NCBI GenBank assembly: GCA_003220675.1 | Contig: QHTD01000061.1 | Coordinates: 1 to 35,054 of the forward strand | Source of the DNA: Candidatus Rokuibacteriota bacterium | GTDB lineage: Bacteria > Methylomirabilota > Methylomirabilia > Rokubacteriales > CSP1-6 | DNA: 35,054 nt | Reading direction: 5' to 3' | Shown here: in pieces, positions 14,975-23,495 of the stretch | How positions within the stretch are numbered: the stretch's first letter is position 1 | Layout: the number at the start of each line of letters is the position of its first letter | Position numbers and translations under genes: made by a program | The notes under the pieces: model-generated | The model's database searches: none | What the model was told of the DNA's origin: nothing | The model's input: the letters and a program-made list of their open reading frames with translations, nothing else

Positions 14975-15835
14975 TCAATGCGCGAGCGCGACGCAGACCA
15001 CGCCCGCCAGCACGATCGAGGCGCCCGCGAGCCGGGGCAGGAGCGGCCCCTCGCCGAGCCAGAGGCTCCCGATAAAGGCCGAAAAGAGGATCGAGAGCTC
15101 GCGCGCCGCGACGACATAGCCGACCTTCGAGAGGCGGAAGGCGAACAGCACGAGCAGGTAGCTCGTGAGGTTCATCGCCGAGGCGACAACGATCGTCTGC
15201 CAGTTCTCCCGCCACTCGCGGGCGAGAGCCGCCCGGTTACGCAGCACGACCGGTACCAGGAGCGCGCTCATGCCGAACCCCATGAGACCGATGTACGGCA
15301 GCGGGTGGAGGCGGGCGACGCCGGCTTTGTCGACGATCGAGTAGCTCGCGATGAGGAGCCCCGTGAGGAGGGCCCACGCGGTCCCGGCGCCGCTCGCCGG
15401 GGGGAGCGCTCCGCCCCGCCACGGCGCCGTGAGGTGGAGGCCCGCGACGCCCGCGACGACCAGGGCGATGCCGGTGGTCCCGAGGGGCGAGAGCCGCTCG
15501 CCGAACACCATCAGCGCGGCCACGGGCACGAGCGCCACGCCGAGGCCCCGCGCGATCGGGTAGACACGCGAGAAGTCGCCGTGCCGGTAGGCGCGGCCCA
15601 GCGCGTAGAAGTACACCGCGTGGATCGCGATGGTCGCGACCACGAAGGGAACGGCGGCGGCCGGGATCCTCTCGCCGGGGAGGGCGAGGAGCCCCACCGG
15701 CAGCAGGACCACGGTGGCGAGGGATACGGAGGACCAGAGGAAGACGAGCTGGTCCCGCGCGCCCTTGGCCAGCGCGTTCCAGACGGCGTGGAGCATCGCG
15801 GCAGCGATGACGAGGGCGAGCGCCTCGCCTGTCAC
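14975..15835 (-). CDS. EamA/DMT-superfamily transporter
   Basis: 286 residues with ten predicted membrane helices in two repeats of five, the DMT (10 TMS drug/metabolite exporter) arrangement. The first repeat contains AAAMLHAVWNALAKGARDQL, typical of EamA proteins, and YPIARGLGVALVPVAALMVFGERLS; the second contains LLTGLLIASYSIVDKAGV and ELSILFSAFIGSLWLGEG. Substrate unknown. Start codon is GTG at 15835. It is convergent with lhgO and divergent from the DGQHR gene. Confidence 0.9.
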   Translation of the reverse strand: MTGEALALVIAAAMLHAVWNALAKGARDQLVFLWSSVSLATVVLLPVGLLALPGERIPAAAVPFVVATIAIHAVYFYALGRAYRHGDFSRVYPIARGLGVALVPVAALMVFGERLSPLGTTGIALVVAGVAGLHLTAPWRGGALPPASGAGTAWALLTGLLIASYSIVDKAGVARLHPLPYIGLMGFGMSALLVPVVLRNRAALAREWRENWQTIVVASAMNLTSYLLVLFAFRLSKVGYVVAARELSILFSAFIGSLWLGEGPLLPRLAGASIVLAGVVCVALAH

Positions 15836-15884
15836 GCGGGCATCTTACGGAACTCCTGGTCGTTGCAGGCCGAAAATCCCTCTA

Positions 15885-15913
15885 TTGACAGGGGTTTGCA
15901 GATCAAGTAGAGT
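15885..15913 (+). promoter_or_regulatory. strong sigma70 promoter giving a near-leaderless mRNA
   Basis: TTGACA (15885-15890), 17 bases, then TAGAGT (15908-15913). The ATG of the DGQHR gene is at 15923, so a start about seven bases after the -10 box leaves only a few untranslated bases. No ribosome site precedes the ATG. Confidence 0.65.
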
Positions 15914-15922
15914 AACCGGCCT

Positions 15923-17053
15923 ATGATTACTGTCCCCTCGCGTCGGGTAAAGCAGTTCGGGGTGGAGTTCTACCAGGCCGGCCTCTCGGCAAAGGACATC
16001 GACCGGCTCGTGAAGTTCGAAGTGCTCGGCTATTCGGGCGGACCTCAGGAGGCACCGAAGCAGAGCCGCTCGAGCGCGAGGTCGCGGGTGAACTGGGACA
16101 TGCTCGAGAAGCGGATCGCCGAAAGCGAGACCGCCTATCAGCGGCCGGTCATCCGCCGGAAGATCGACGAGCTGGTGACGTACTACAAGGAGTGCAAGGA
16201 CGCCGGGACGCTGCCCGCGATCCCCGGCGCGGTCATCATCACCTCCGAGAAGCGGTTCACCTTCACCCCGGTCGCCGGTCACCACGACCTCGGGCTCCTG
16301 CAGATCCCCGAGGAGCACGGTGTGCTGCGCGTGCTCGACGGCCAGCACCGCCTGCTCGCGCTCCACGCGCTCAGCCAGGCAGGCGAGACCGTCTCCATCG
16401 AGGTGCCCGCCGTCCTCTTCGACTCGCTCGACGCGCGCCAGATCGTCGAGCTGTTCGTGACGATCAACGCCAAGCACACGCGCCTGAACCCGTCGCACAT
16501 CATCAGCCTCGCGGGCCGCAAGCTCTACCCGGACCCGAACCAGGCGCTCGCCCACGACGTGATCCGCTCGCTCAACGAGGACGAGACCTCGCCACTCCAC
16601 GGCGAGATCAAGATGCTCGGCACCGGGCGCGGGCGCGTGAGTCAGGCGCCGCTCGCCGAGGAGATCGTGGACTTCCTCGAAACCGTCGAGAAGCTCGGCA
16701 GCGGCGGCAGGATCCAGGAGATCCGCCACGGCGCGAAGCGCTTCTTCCTGAACTACGTCAAGGCGCTCTCGACCACGTTCCCCACCGCGTGGGCCAGCCG
16801 GAAGTACTCGATCAAGACGGGCGCGGCCCTGCGGGCGTTTATCCGCGCCGCGCCCGACGTCATGGCGCGCACGCGCGAGCTCAAGCGCGACCCGTTCGAC
16901 CTCAACGCGATCCGCGAGGCGATCAAGCCCTGGGCCGAGCGGCTCCGCGATCGGCGGTTCGAGACCGAGGGCGAGTGGAAGCTGAAGCTCGCCGGCGGCA
17001 CGCGCGGCACGGTCGAGATCCTCACGCGCGAGCTGCGCGAAGCGCTCCGCTAA
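15923..17053 (+). CDS. DGQHR domain protein (DndB-like)
   Basis: 376 residues. The motif GVLRVLDGQHRLLALHALSQ near residue 140 defines DGQHR proteins, a ParB/DndB-like fold. Further family features are VEYQ-like FGVEFYQAGLSAKDIDRLV at the N-terminus, ELFVTINAKHTRLNPSH and SLAGRKLY. DndB regulates DNA phosphorothioation operons and other relatives are found in defence loci. None of dndA, C, D, E or F is visible nearby, so this copy is an orphan; its role is open. It has its own strong promoter and no leader. A hairpin repeat follows the stop and may terminate it before the TfdA-like gene. Confidence 0.85.
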   Translation: MITVPSRRVKQFGVEFYQAGLSAKDIDRLVKFEVLGYSGGPQEAPKQSRSSARSRVNWDMLEKRIAESETAYQRPVIRRKIDELVTYYKECKDAGTLPAIPGAVIITSEKRFTFTPVAGHHDLGLLQIPEEHGVLRVLDGQHRLLALHALSQAGETVSIEVPAVLFDSLDARQIVELFVTINAKHTRLNPSHIISLAGRKLYPDPNQALAHDVIRSLNEDETSPLHGEIKMLGTGRGRVSQAPLAEEIVDFLETVEKLGSGGRIQEIRHGAKRFFLNYVKALSTTFPTAWASRKYSIKTGAALRAFIRAAPDVMARTRELKRDPFDLNAIREAIKPWAERLRDRRFETEGEWKLKLAGGTRGTVEILTRELREALR

Positions 17054-17054
17054 A

Positions 17055-17128
17055 GAATCGGAGGGGGCCTCGACGGCCCCCTCCGAGCCACCCCCAGGAT
17101 GGGTTGCGCCGGCGGAGCCGGCGCTCGA
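17055..17128. repeat. stop-adjacent GC-rich hairpin repeat, copy 3
   Basis: Directly after the DGQHR gene's TAA: AATCGG opens an 11-bp stem CGGAGGGGGCC/GGCCCCCTCCG (17059-17085, loop TCGAC), then an 8-bp stem GCGCCGGC/GCCGGCGC (17106-17124, loop GGA) followed by TCGAAC. The first stem is identical to that at 6928-6954. It may act as a terminator although no T-run follows. Confidence 0.78.
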
Positions 17129-17142
17129 ACAGGAGACGGGGT

Positions 17143-18090
17143 ATGGCTGAGACGGTGAGTCGGGTCGCGGTCACTCCCATCCATCCGTGCCTGGGCGCCC
17201 GCGTCGAGGGCGTCGATCTCGCGGGGCCACTCGACGAGGTGACGTTCCAGCGGATCTTCGACGCGTTCCAAGAGTATTCGGTGCTCGTCTTCCAGGACCA
17301 GCGGCTCACCGACGAGCAGCAGATGACGTTCAGCAGGCGTTTCGGTCCCCTCGAGACGACGATCAACTCGATCGGCCAGGAGCGGCGTCTGCACCCGAAT
17401 CTGGTCGACCTCTCGAACATCGACCCCCGGCGAGACGGCCGGCTGATGGGGTGGGACGACCGCCGCATGCTCTACCAGTCCGGCAACCAGCTCTGGCACA
17501 CGGACAGCTCGTTCAAGCCGGTGCCGGCCATGGCGTCGCTCTTGTCCGGGCGCGAGGTCCCCGCTGTCGGCGGGGAGACCGAGTTCGTGAGCATGCGTCA
17601 TGCATACGCCACGCTCCCCGAGGAGACGCGGCGGCGCCTGGAGGGTCGGGTGGTGGTCCACTCGATCCTCTACTCGCGGTCCACGATCGCCAAGGGGCTG
17701 TTCGACCCCGAGCAGGAGCGCGAGCAGCCGCCCGTGCGCCAGGCCCTGGTGCGCGCCAACCCGGTCAACGGTCGGAAGTCGGTCTACATCGGCTCGCACG
17801 CGTGGTACGTCGAGGGCATGGACTACGACGAGTCCTGTAGCCTGCTCGACGAGCTGCTGGCGCACACGACACGCCCCGAGCATGTCTATCAGCACCGATG
17901 GCACGCGTGGGACCTCGTGATGTGGGACAACCGGTGCGTGCTCCACCGCGGCCGGCCGTGGGACGCCACGCTCCACCGGCGCGTCATGCGCCGGACGACC
18001 GTGGCCGGCGAGGGCCCGACGGCCGATCCGCCGTTCGCCAGCCGCAGCGTCGCGTGGGACGGGATCATCCCCGAAGGCGTCGGGCTCTAG
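17143..18090 (+). CDS. TauD/TfdA-family 2-oxoglutarate-dependent dioxygenase
   Basis: 315 residues. The iron-binding triad is His119 and Asp121 in QLWHTDSSFKPVPAMASLLS and a distal His near residue 268 in NRCVLHRGRPWD; the 2-oxoglutarate-binding Arg lies in HRRVMRRTTV. The HTDSSF sequence and GGETEFVSMRHAYATLPEE resemble TfdA (2,4-D dioxygenase) more than taurine dioxygenase, but the natural substrate may be another carboxylate such as a phenoxy- or aryloxy-acid. Start at the ATG 17143 with AGGAG seven bases before it. Its stop shares the palindrome CTAG with the convergent CoA transferase gene. Confidence 0.92.
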   Translation: MAETVSRVAVTPIHPCLGARVEGVDLAGPLDEVTFQRIFDAFQEYSVLVFQDQRLTDEQQMTFSRRFGPLETTINSIGQERRLHPNLVDLSNIDPRRDGRLMGWDDRRMLYQSGNQLWHTDSSFKPVPAMASLLSGREVPAVGGETEFVSMRHAYATLPEETRRRLEGRVVVHSILYSRSTIAKGLFDPEQEREQPPVRQALVRANPVNGRKSVYIGSHAWYVEGMDYDESCSLLDELLAHTTRPEHVYQHRWHAWDLVMWDNRCVLHRGRPWDATLHRRVMRRTTVAGEGPTADPPFASRSVAWDGIIPEGVGL

Positions 18091-19253
18091 ACGACGCCGT
18101 CCCTTCTCAGTCCCGCAATCTCCTCGGGCGCGTAGCCCAGCTCGCGCAGGATCTCCTCGGTGTGCTCGCCGTGCTGGGGCGCGGGGCGACGGATCGTGCC
18201 GGGCGTGCGCGAGAGCGTGGCCGGCAGCCCCTGCACCCTGATCTCACCGCGCTCGGGATGGCGCACGGGCCGCGCCAGGTCGAGATGCTGCACCTGCGGG
18301 TCCTCGAAGACCTGCCTGATGTTGTAGATCGGCCCCGAGGGGACGCCCGCACGGTTGAGGGCCTCGATCCACTCGGCGCTCGTCCGCTTCACGAGCACCT
18401 TGTCCAACTCGGCGTTCATCGCCTTGCGGTTCCGTGAGCGGTCGGGCAGCGTCTTGAAGCGCGGGTCGTCGATCAGCTCGGGCGCGCCGATCGCGGCGCA
18501 GAGCCGTCGGAACATCGTCTGCCCCGAGGCGGCGATGTTGATGTGACCGTCGGCGGTCGTGAAGACGCCGGTGGGGATGCCGGTGGGATGATCGTTGCCC
18601 GCCTGCGGCGGAATCGCGCCGTCGATCAGCCAGCGCGCCGCCTGGAAGTCGAGCATCGTCACCATCGCCTGAAGCAGCGAGGTGTGCACCCACTGTCCCC
18701 GGCCGGACCTCTCGCGCTCGAGCAGCGCCACCAGGATGCCCTGAGCGAGATAGAGCCCCGCGGTGAGGTCGGCGACGGGAATGCCCACGCGCACCGGCCC
18801 CTGGCCCGGCAGGCCCGTGATGGACATGAGCCCGCCCATGCCCTGGGCGATCTGGTCGTAGCCGGGCCGGTCGCGATACGGCCCCGTCTGGCCGAAGCCG
18901 GAGATGGACCCGTAGACCAGGCGCGGGTTGATCCGAGAGAGCGCGTCGTAGTCGATCCCGAGCCGTGTCTTGACGTCGGGCCGGAAGTTCTCCACGAGCA
19001 CGTCGGCGCGGGCGACGAGGCGCTTGAGGATCTCGATCCCGCGCGGGTGCTTGAGGTCGAGCGTCATCGAGCGCTTGTTCCGCTGGAGATTCAGGAAGTC
19101 GAAGCCGAGCGACGTGGAGTCGCCCTCGATCTCCTCGCGCGCCTCCACCTTGATGACGTTGGCCCCCATGTCGGCAAGCTGGCGCACGGCGGTCGGGCCC
19201 GAGCGGGCGCGCGTGAGATCGACAACCGTGATGTGCTCGAGCGGCAGCTCCAT
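18087..19253 (-). CDS. CaiB/BaiF family CoA transferase
   Basis: Class III CoA transferase of 388 residues that moves CoA between carboxylic acids through a covalent aspartyl intermediate. Asp162 in RVGIPVADLTAGLYLAQGI is the catalytic position. Other signatures are LADMGANVIKVEA, NKRSMTLDLKHPRG, VLVENFRPDV and ISGFGQTGPYRDRPGYD. Its ATG overlaps the TGA of the alpha/beta hydrolase by one base. The hydrolase could release or remove an acid that this enzyme activates, but the substrate is unknown. The stop is interleaved with the TfdA-like gene's stop (CTAG). Confidence 0.93.
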   Translation of the reverse strand: MELPLEHITVVDLTRARSGPTAVRQLADMGANVIKVEAREEIEGDSTSLGFDFLNLQRNKRSMTLDLKHPRGIEILKRLVARADVLVENFRPDVKTRLGIDYDALSRINPRLVYGSISGFGQTGPYRDRPGYDQIAQGMGGLMSITGLPGQGPVRVGIPVADLTAGLYLAQGILVALLERERSGRGQWVHTSLLQAMVTMLDFQAARWLIDGAIPPQAGNDHPTGIPTGVFTTADGHINIAASGQTMFRRLCAAIGAPELIDDPRFKTLPDRSRNRKAMNAELDKVLVKRTSAEWIEALNRAGVPSGPIYNIRQVFEDPQVQHLDLARPVRHPERGEIRVQGLPATLSRTPGTIRRPAPQHGEHTEEILRELGYAPEEIAGLRRDGVV

Positions 19254-20140
19254 CAGCGTGTCCCCGCGGGAAGAATCGCGGAGCCCGTCTGCGAGGCGGG
19301 ATTGCGCCGTGTCCACGTCCCCGTGTCCACCGCGGCGAGGAAGTCGAGCACGGCGCGGTTGAACGCCTCCGGCTCCTCCAGGTTGATCGTGTGGCCCGAC
19401 TTCGGGATGACGACGAGCGCCGCCGTCGGGATCTTGCGTTTCATGAAGATCGCCGGCTCGAGGCACGGATCGTCCTCGTCGCCCGTCATGATCAGCGTCG
19501 GCACCTCGAGCTTTTCGAGCCGGTCGCCGAGGTCGAAGATCGAGGGCCGTGTCTGCTGCACGCCGCGCAGCGTGAGCACGTGGCCGCGGGCCGACCCTTC
19601 CGCGAGCCGCGTGTGGAACTCGCGCCAGCCCATCGGGTCCTTGTCCATGAGCTGCACGCGCGTCGGGCCCCTGGCGTAGATGTCGGCGGTCTTGGCCATG
19701 CCGTCTTCCTCGAAGCGCCGCGCCGTCAGCTCCGCGTCCGCGTGGAACTTCGCGCGGTCGCCCGGCACGCTGCCGTAGCCCGCGCCCGCGACGACCAGCG
19801 AGAGCGCGCGCTCCGGGTGGCGCAGGCCGAAGTGGAGCGTCGCATAGCCACCCATCGAAAGCCCGCACACATGGGCCTTCGCGATCTTCAGGGCGTCCAG
19901 GAGACCGCGAATGTCGTCCGCGGCCTGGTCCTGCGAGTAGGCCTTCGGATCCTCCGGCACGTCCGACGGCGGGTAACCACGCGCGTTGAAGGAGATCGTG
20001 CGATAGCGGCGGGAGAAGAAGCGCCCCTGGAGGTGCCAGCTCCGGTAGTCGCCGGCGAACTCGTGGACGAAGACGAGCGCCAGACCCTGGCCCGCTTCCT
20101 CGTAGTAGAGATTGACGCCGTTCGCACGCGCCGTCGGCAT
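19253..20140 (-). CDS. alpha/beta hydrolase
   Basis: 295 residues. The fold is shown by LALVFVHEFAGDYRSW (oxyanion region), the nucleophile elbow CGLSMGG (Ser95), the acid in MTGDEDD (221-224) and the catalytic His250 in PKSGHTINLEEPEAF. Activity could be an esterase, carboxylesterase or C-C hydrolase; the HE in place of HG after VFV is typical of a subgroup common in catabolic clusters. The last 25 residues, rich in Thr, Arg and Pro, have no match to the fold. Both ends overlap neighbours by one base (TGATG with greA and with the CoA transferase), so greA, hydrolase and transferase are translationally coupled. Confidence 0.9.
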   Translation of the reverse strand: MPTARANGVNLYYEEAGQGLALVFVHEFAGDYRSWHLQGRFFSRRYRTISFNARGYPPSDVPEDPKAYSQDQAADDIRGLLDALKIAKAHVCGLSMGGYATLHFGLRHPERALSLVVAGAGYGSVPGDRAKFHADAELTARRFEEDGMAKTADIYARGPTRVQLMDKDPMGWREFHTRLAEGSARGHVLTLRGVQQTRPSIFDLGDRLEKLEVPTLIMTGDEDDPCLEPAIFMKRKIPTAALVVIPKSGHTINLEEPEAFNRAVLDFLAAVDTGTWTRRNPASQTGSAILPAGTR

Positions 20141-20622
20141 CAGTCGGACCAGGAGAAGTTCGCCTTGAGGATCTCGAACTTCTTCTTCCCGCCGGGCAGC
20201 TCGGCCGTCGCCGTGTCGCCGACTTTCTTGCCGATCAGGGTGCGCGCGAGGGGGGCGAGGACCGAGATCCTGCCGCGAGCCGGCTCGGTTTCGTCGGAGC
20301 CGACGATCTGGTATCGGTATTCCTTCCCGCTCTCGTCCTCGAGGAGCACCGTGGAGCCGAAGGTGACGCGGTCGCCGCCGATCGGGGGCTCGATCACCTC
20401 GGCGTTGCCGACCTTGGCCTCGAGCGCCGCGATCCGGCCCTCGATGAAGCCCAGCTTTTCCCGCGCGGCGTGGTACTCGGCGTTTTCCGACAGATCCCCG
20501 TGCGCGCGCGCCTCGGCAATCGCCTTGGAGGTCGCCGGCCGCTCGACGCGCTTGAGACGCTCGAGCTCCTCCTTGAGCTTCTCGTGGCCCGCGCGGGTCA
20601 TCGGCGTTCGCTGGACCGACAT
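20140..20622 (-). CDS. greA: transcription elongation factor GreA
   Basis: 160 residues, normal length. The N-terminal coiled coil carries the conserved tip [19 protein letters not shown], with the Asp and Glu that stimulate transcript cleavage in the RNA polymerase secondary channel. The C-terminal domain has [38 protein letters not shown] and the final FEILKAN. It rescues backtracked polymerase. Start ATG at 20622 (MSVQRTPMT); the second ATG at codon 8 is also possible. It follows ppiD after 35 bases. Confidence 0.96.
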   Translation of the reverse strand: MSVQRTPMTRAGHEKLKEELERLKRVERPATSKAIAEARAHGDLSENAEYHAAREKLGFIEGRIAALEAKVGNAEVIEPPIGGDRVTFGSTVLLEDESGKEYRYQIVGSDETEPARGRISVLAPLARTLIGKKVGDTATAELPGGKKKFEILKANFSWSD

Positions 20623-20657
20623 GGCCTTTACCTTAGCACGCGGCCCGGATGGACTCC

Positions 20658-22553
20658 TCAGCCCCGTCGCGACGTGGGCGTGTAGTGGACCTCGACCTTC
20701 GCGTTCACGCGCGCGGCGTTGACCCAGGACTCCCACGCCTGGCCTCGCTTCTGCGTGAGCACCTCCTGCGTGACCTTGTCGCGCTCGGCCGCCAGCGCGC
20801 CGAGGTTCGGCGGCACGCGCTCGAGCACCTTGAGCACGTAGTAGCCCTGCTGGGTCCCGACCGGCGCCGTGACGAAGCCGAGCGGCGCCTGGAGCGCCGC
20901 CAGCATGGCGTCGCCGGGCAGCTTCTCCGCGGGCTTCGCGCGCGAGAACCGCGGGGTCTGCCCCGTGACGGCGCCCGCCTTCTTCGCCGCCGCGAGGAGG
21001 TCGCCGCGTCTCGCCTCCTCGGCGAGTTGCCTGGCGCGCTCGAGCGCCTGGGCCGCCGCCTTCTCGCGCCTCACCGCGAAGGCCACCCGGTCCTTGATCT
21101 CGGCGAGCGCCGGCACGCCCGCCGGGATCGTCTCGACGGCCTTGAGCAGCACCAGCCCGGCGGCCGTCTTCACCGGCGGCGACACGCCGCCCGGCGTCAG
21201 GTTGAAGGCCGCCTCCTCGAGCGGATTGGGCCCGCCGCCGCCGGCGAAACGGCCCGTGCGAGCGACGCTGGACTCGGAGGCGGCGAGGCCGAGCTCCTTC
21301 GCCTGCCCCGTGAAGTCCTTCGCGGCCAGCAGCTTCGGCCGGATCTCCTCGGCGCGGGCGGTCATCACTTTCTCGGCCGCCTCGGCCTCGAGCCTGGCGC
21401 GAATCTGCGCGGCGACATCCTTCAGCGGCTTCTTGCCGGCCTCGCGGACGTCCAGGACCTTGATCGCGTGGAAGCCGAACGGCGTGCGCACGGGCTCCGG
21501 CGAGATCGCGCCTTTCTTCAACGCGAAGAGCGCCTGCTCGAACTGCGGGACCATCTCGCCCCGGCGGACCCAACCGAGGTCGCCCCCGTTCGGCGCGGAG
21601 CCCGGGTCCTCGGAGTTGTCCCTGGCGAGTTTGGCGAAGTCGCCGCCAGCCTTCGCGCGTCGGATGACGTCGGCGACCTTGGCCCGTGCCTTGTCCTCCC
21701 CCTCGCTGCCGCCGGCCTCGGGCACGCGCACCAGCACGTGGGAGGCGCGCGCCCGGCGCGGCTCCTCGAACTCCGTCGCGTGCTCCCGGTAGTAGCGCTC
21801 CACCGCGTCGTCCGCCACGGGCTTGAGGAAGTCTTTCCAGGCAAGCGTCACGGAGAGGACCTTGCGGCGCTCGGGCTGTCGGAACTCGTCAGGATGCGCG
21901 CTCAGGTACTTCCCGAGCTCGTCGTCGCTCGCCGTCGCCGCGGCGAAGAGCGGCCCGAGCTCGACCAGCGCCCACGCCGCACGGACCTCCTCGCGGCGCA
22001 GGACGAGGGCGTGCTCGACTTCCGCGGGCGTGACCTTCACGCCGCTCGTCACGAGCCCCCGTATCCTCCTGGACGTCAGCTCACGACGCACATCGTCGAC
22101 GTACGCAGACTCGCGAATACCGGCGCGCTTGAGGACCTCCTCAAAGCGCCGCCGCGTGAACCTGCCGTTTTCATGGAACGCGGACTGCGCGTTGACTTCG
22201 GCGTTCACCTCGTCGTCGGTCGCCTCGAGCCCTTCGGTGCGCGCTCTCTGGACGACCAGGGCCTCCTGAACGAGCGCGTCCATCACCTGCCGATCGAGGC
22301 CGAGTCGCTCGGCCAATTCGGCGGTCATCGGCTGCCGCGAGGACTGCGAATACATATTCGCGTAGGCCTGATAGGCGCGCTCGTAGCGCGCGAGCGGGAT
22401 CGCCTCTCCGTTGACCGTCGCGACGGCGTCGCGGCCCGAGCCGTCGCCGAACCCCCGCTGGCCGAAGACGAAGAGCGAGGCGATGAACGCCCCGATCACC
22501 AGGAGGAGGCCCACCTGGAGACTTCGCCGGTACCGCCGCATGAACGTGATCAT
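20658..22553 (-). CDS. ppiD: peptidylprolyl isomerase / periplasmic chaperone, PpiD/SurA-like
   Basis: 631 residues, like PpiD. One signal-anchor helix ([19 protein letters not shown], residues 12-30) leaves the bulk in the periplasm. A SurA-type N-terminal chaperone domain ([37 protein letters not shown]) is followed at about residues 265-365 by a parvulin domain: [50 protein letters not shown] and [16 protein letters not shown] second degenerate parvulin-like part lies near the C-terminus ([14 protein letters not shown]). It helps newly exported proteins fold. Downstream of trmI by 9 bases and upstream of greA. Confidence 0.93.
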   Translation of the reverse strand: MITFMRRYRRSLQVGLLLVIGAFIASLFVFGQRGFGDGSGRDAVATVNGEAIPLARYERAYQAYANMYSQSSRQPMTAELAERLGLDRQVMDALVQEALVVQRARTEGLEATDDEVNAEVNAQSAFHENGRFTRRRFEEVLKRAGIRESAYVDDVRRELTSRRIRGLVTSGVKVTPAEVEHALVLRREEVRAAWALVELGPLFAAATASDDELGKYLSAHPDEFRQPERRKVLSVTLAWKDFLKPVADDAVERYYREHATEFEEPRRARASHVLVRVPEAGGSEGEDKARAKVADVIRRAKAGGDFAKLARDNSEDPGSAPNGGDLGWVRRGEMVPQFEQALFALKKGAISPEPVRTPFGFHAIKVLDVREAGKKPLKDVAAQIRARLEAEAAEKVMTARAEEIRPKLLAAKDFTGQAKELGLAASESSVARTGRFAGGGGPNPLEEAAFNLTPGGVSPPVKTAAGLVLLKAVETIPAGVPALAEIKDRVAFAVRREKAAAQALERARQLAEEARRGDLLAAAKKAGAVTGQTPRFSRAKPAEKLPGDAMLAALQAPLGFVTAPVGTQQGYYVLKVLERVPPNLGALAAERDKVTQEVLTQKRGQAWESWVNAARVNAKVEVHYTPTSRRG

Positions 22554-22562
22554 CGGCGCGCG

Positions 22563-23402
22563 CTACGCCTCTGGATCGAGCGGCTGGACGCGAGGCCCGG
22601 TTCCGCCCTCGTCCTCGGGCACCACCCGGCGGGCCACGGTGATGAACCCGGTGTGCGCGACCATCCGATGGAACGGCCGGACCGACTGACCCTCGATGTT
22701 CCACGGCCGGTAGAGCGTCTCGAACGTCTCGATCAGCGCCCAGTGCCGCTCGCGCTGGAGCGCGTCCACGACCTGATGGGACTGGACGATCGTCGGCACG
22801 TAGCACAGAAAGATGCCCCCCGGCCGCAGCTTGTCGGCGACGAGCGTCGTGAGCTTCCACGGCTCCGGCAGGTCGAGCAGCACGCGGTCCACCACGGCCT
22901 CCTCGGCGAGCCCGTCCTCGACGGGTCGCAGGCGCACGGTGAGGTTCGTCACCTCGCCGAGCCTCATGTGGATGTTCGCGAGCGCGCGCCGCGCGAACTC
23001 CTCGCGCTGCTCAAAGGTGATGATCCGCCCTTCGGGCCCGACCGCCCGCAGGAGCGCGAGCGTGAGCGCGCCCGAGCCCGTACCCGCCTCGAGGACGCGA
23101 CAGCCGGGGTAGATGTCGGCCCAGAAGAGGATCATCGCGAGGTCCTTCGGATAGATCACCTGCGCGCCACGCGGCATATCGAGCACGTACTCCGCGAGCG
23201 TGGGTCGGAGCGCCACGTAACGCAGGCCCATCGAGGAACGCACCCACGTCCCCTCGAGCTGCCCGATGATCGCGTCGTGCGCGATCCAGCCGCGGTCGGA
23301 GTGGAACGTCTCCGACTTGCGAAGGAAGATCAGGTGGCGCTTGCCCCGCGCATCGATGAGCAGGACCTGCTCACCGTCCTGGAACGGGCTACCTTCGTTC
23401 AC
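22563..23402 (-). CDS. trmI: tRNA (adenine-58-N1)-methyltransferase
   Basis: 279 residues, SAM-dependent, places m1A58 in the T-loop of tRNA. After an N-terminal beta domain (GEQVLLIDARGKRHLIFL) come IIGQLEGTWVRSS, AQVIYPKDLAMILFWADIYPG, SAM motif LEAGTGSGALTLALLRAVG, GRIITFEQREEFARRALANI and the catalytic region DRVLLDLPEPW. All are the TrmI signature. Start codon GTG at 23402. It heads a run with ppiD and greA. The upstream gap to the MFS gene (23403-23495) has nothing recognisable. Confidence 0.95.
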   Translation of the reverse strand: MNEGSPFQDGEQVLLIDARGKRHLIFLRKSETFHSDRGWIAHDAIIGQLEGTWVRSSMGLRYVALRPTLAEYVLDMPRGAQVIYPKDLAMILFWADIYPGCRVLEAGTGSGALTLALLRAVGPEGRIITFEQREEFARRALANIHMRLGEVTNLTVRLRPVEDGLAEEAVVDRVLLDLPEPWKLTTLVADKLRPGGIFLCYVPTIVQSHQVVDALQRERHWALIETFETLYRPWNIEGQSVRPFHRMVAHTGFITVARRVVPEDEGGTGPRVQPLDPEA

Positions 23403-23495
23403 TGTATCGGGTGCCGCGGGGCCGGCCCACTCGGTGGGTGGCCTGAGACAAGGTGCGACCCGGCTCCGTTCGGCGTGTCGCTTCTCATTCCAGCT

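Noticed and set aside
15923-17053. A complete phosphorothioation defence island
   Set aside because: Only the DGQHR protein is present; flanking genes are an EamA carrier and a dioxygenase.
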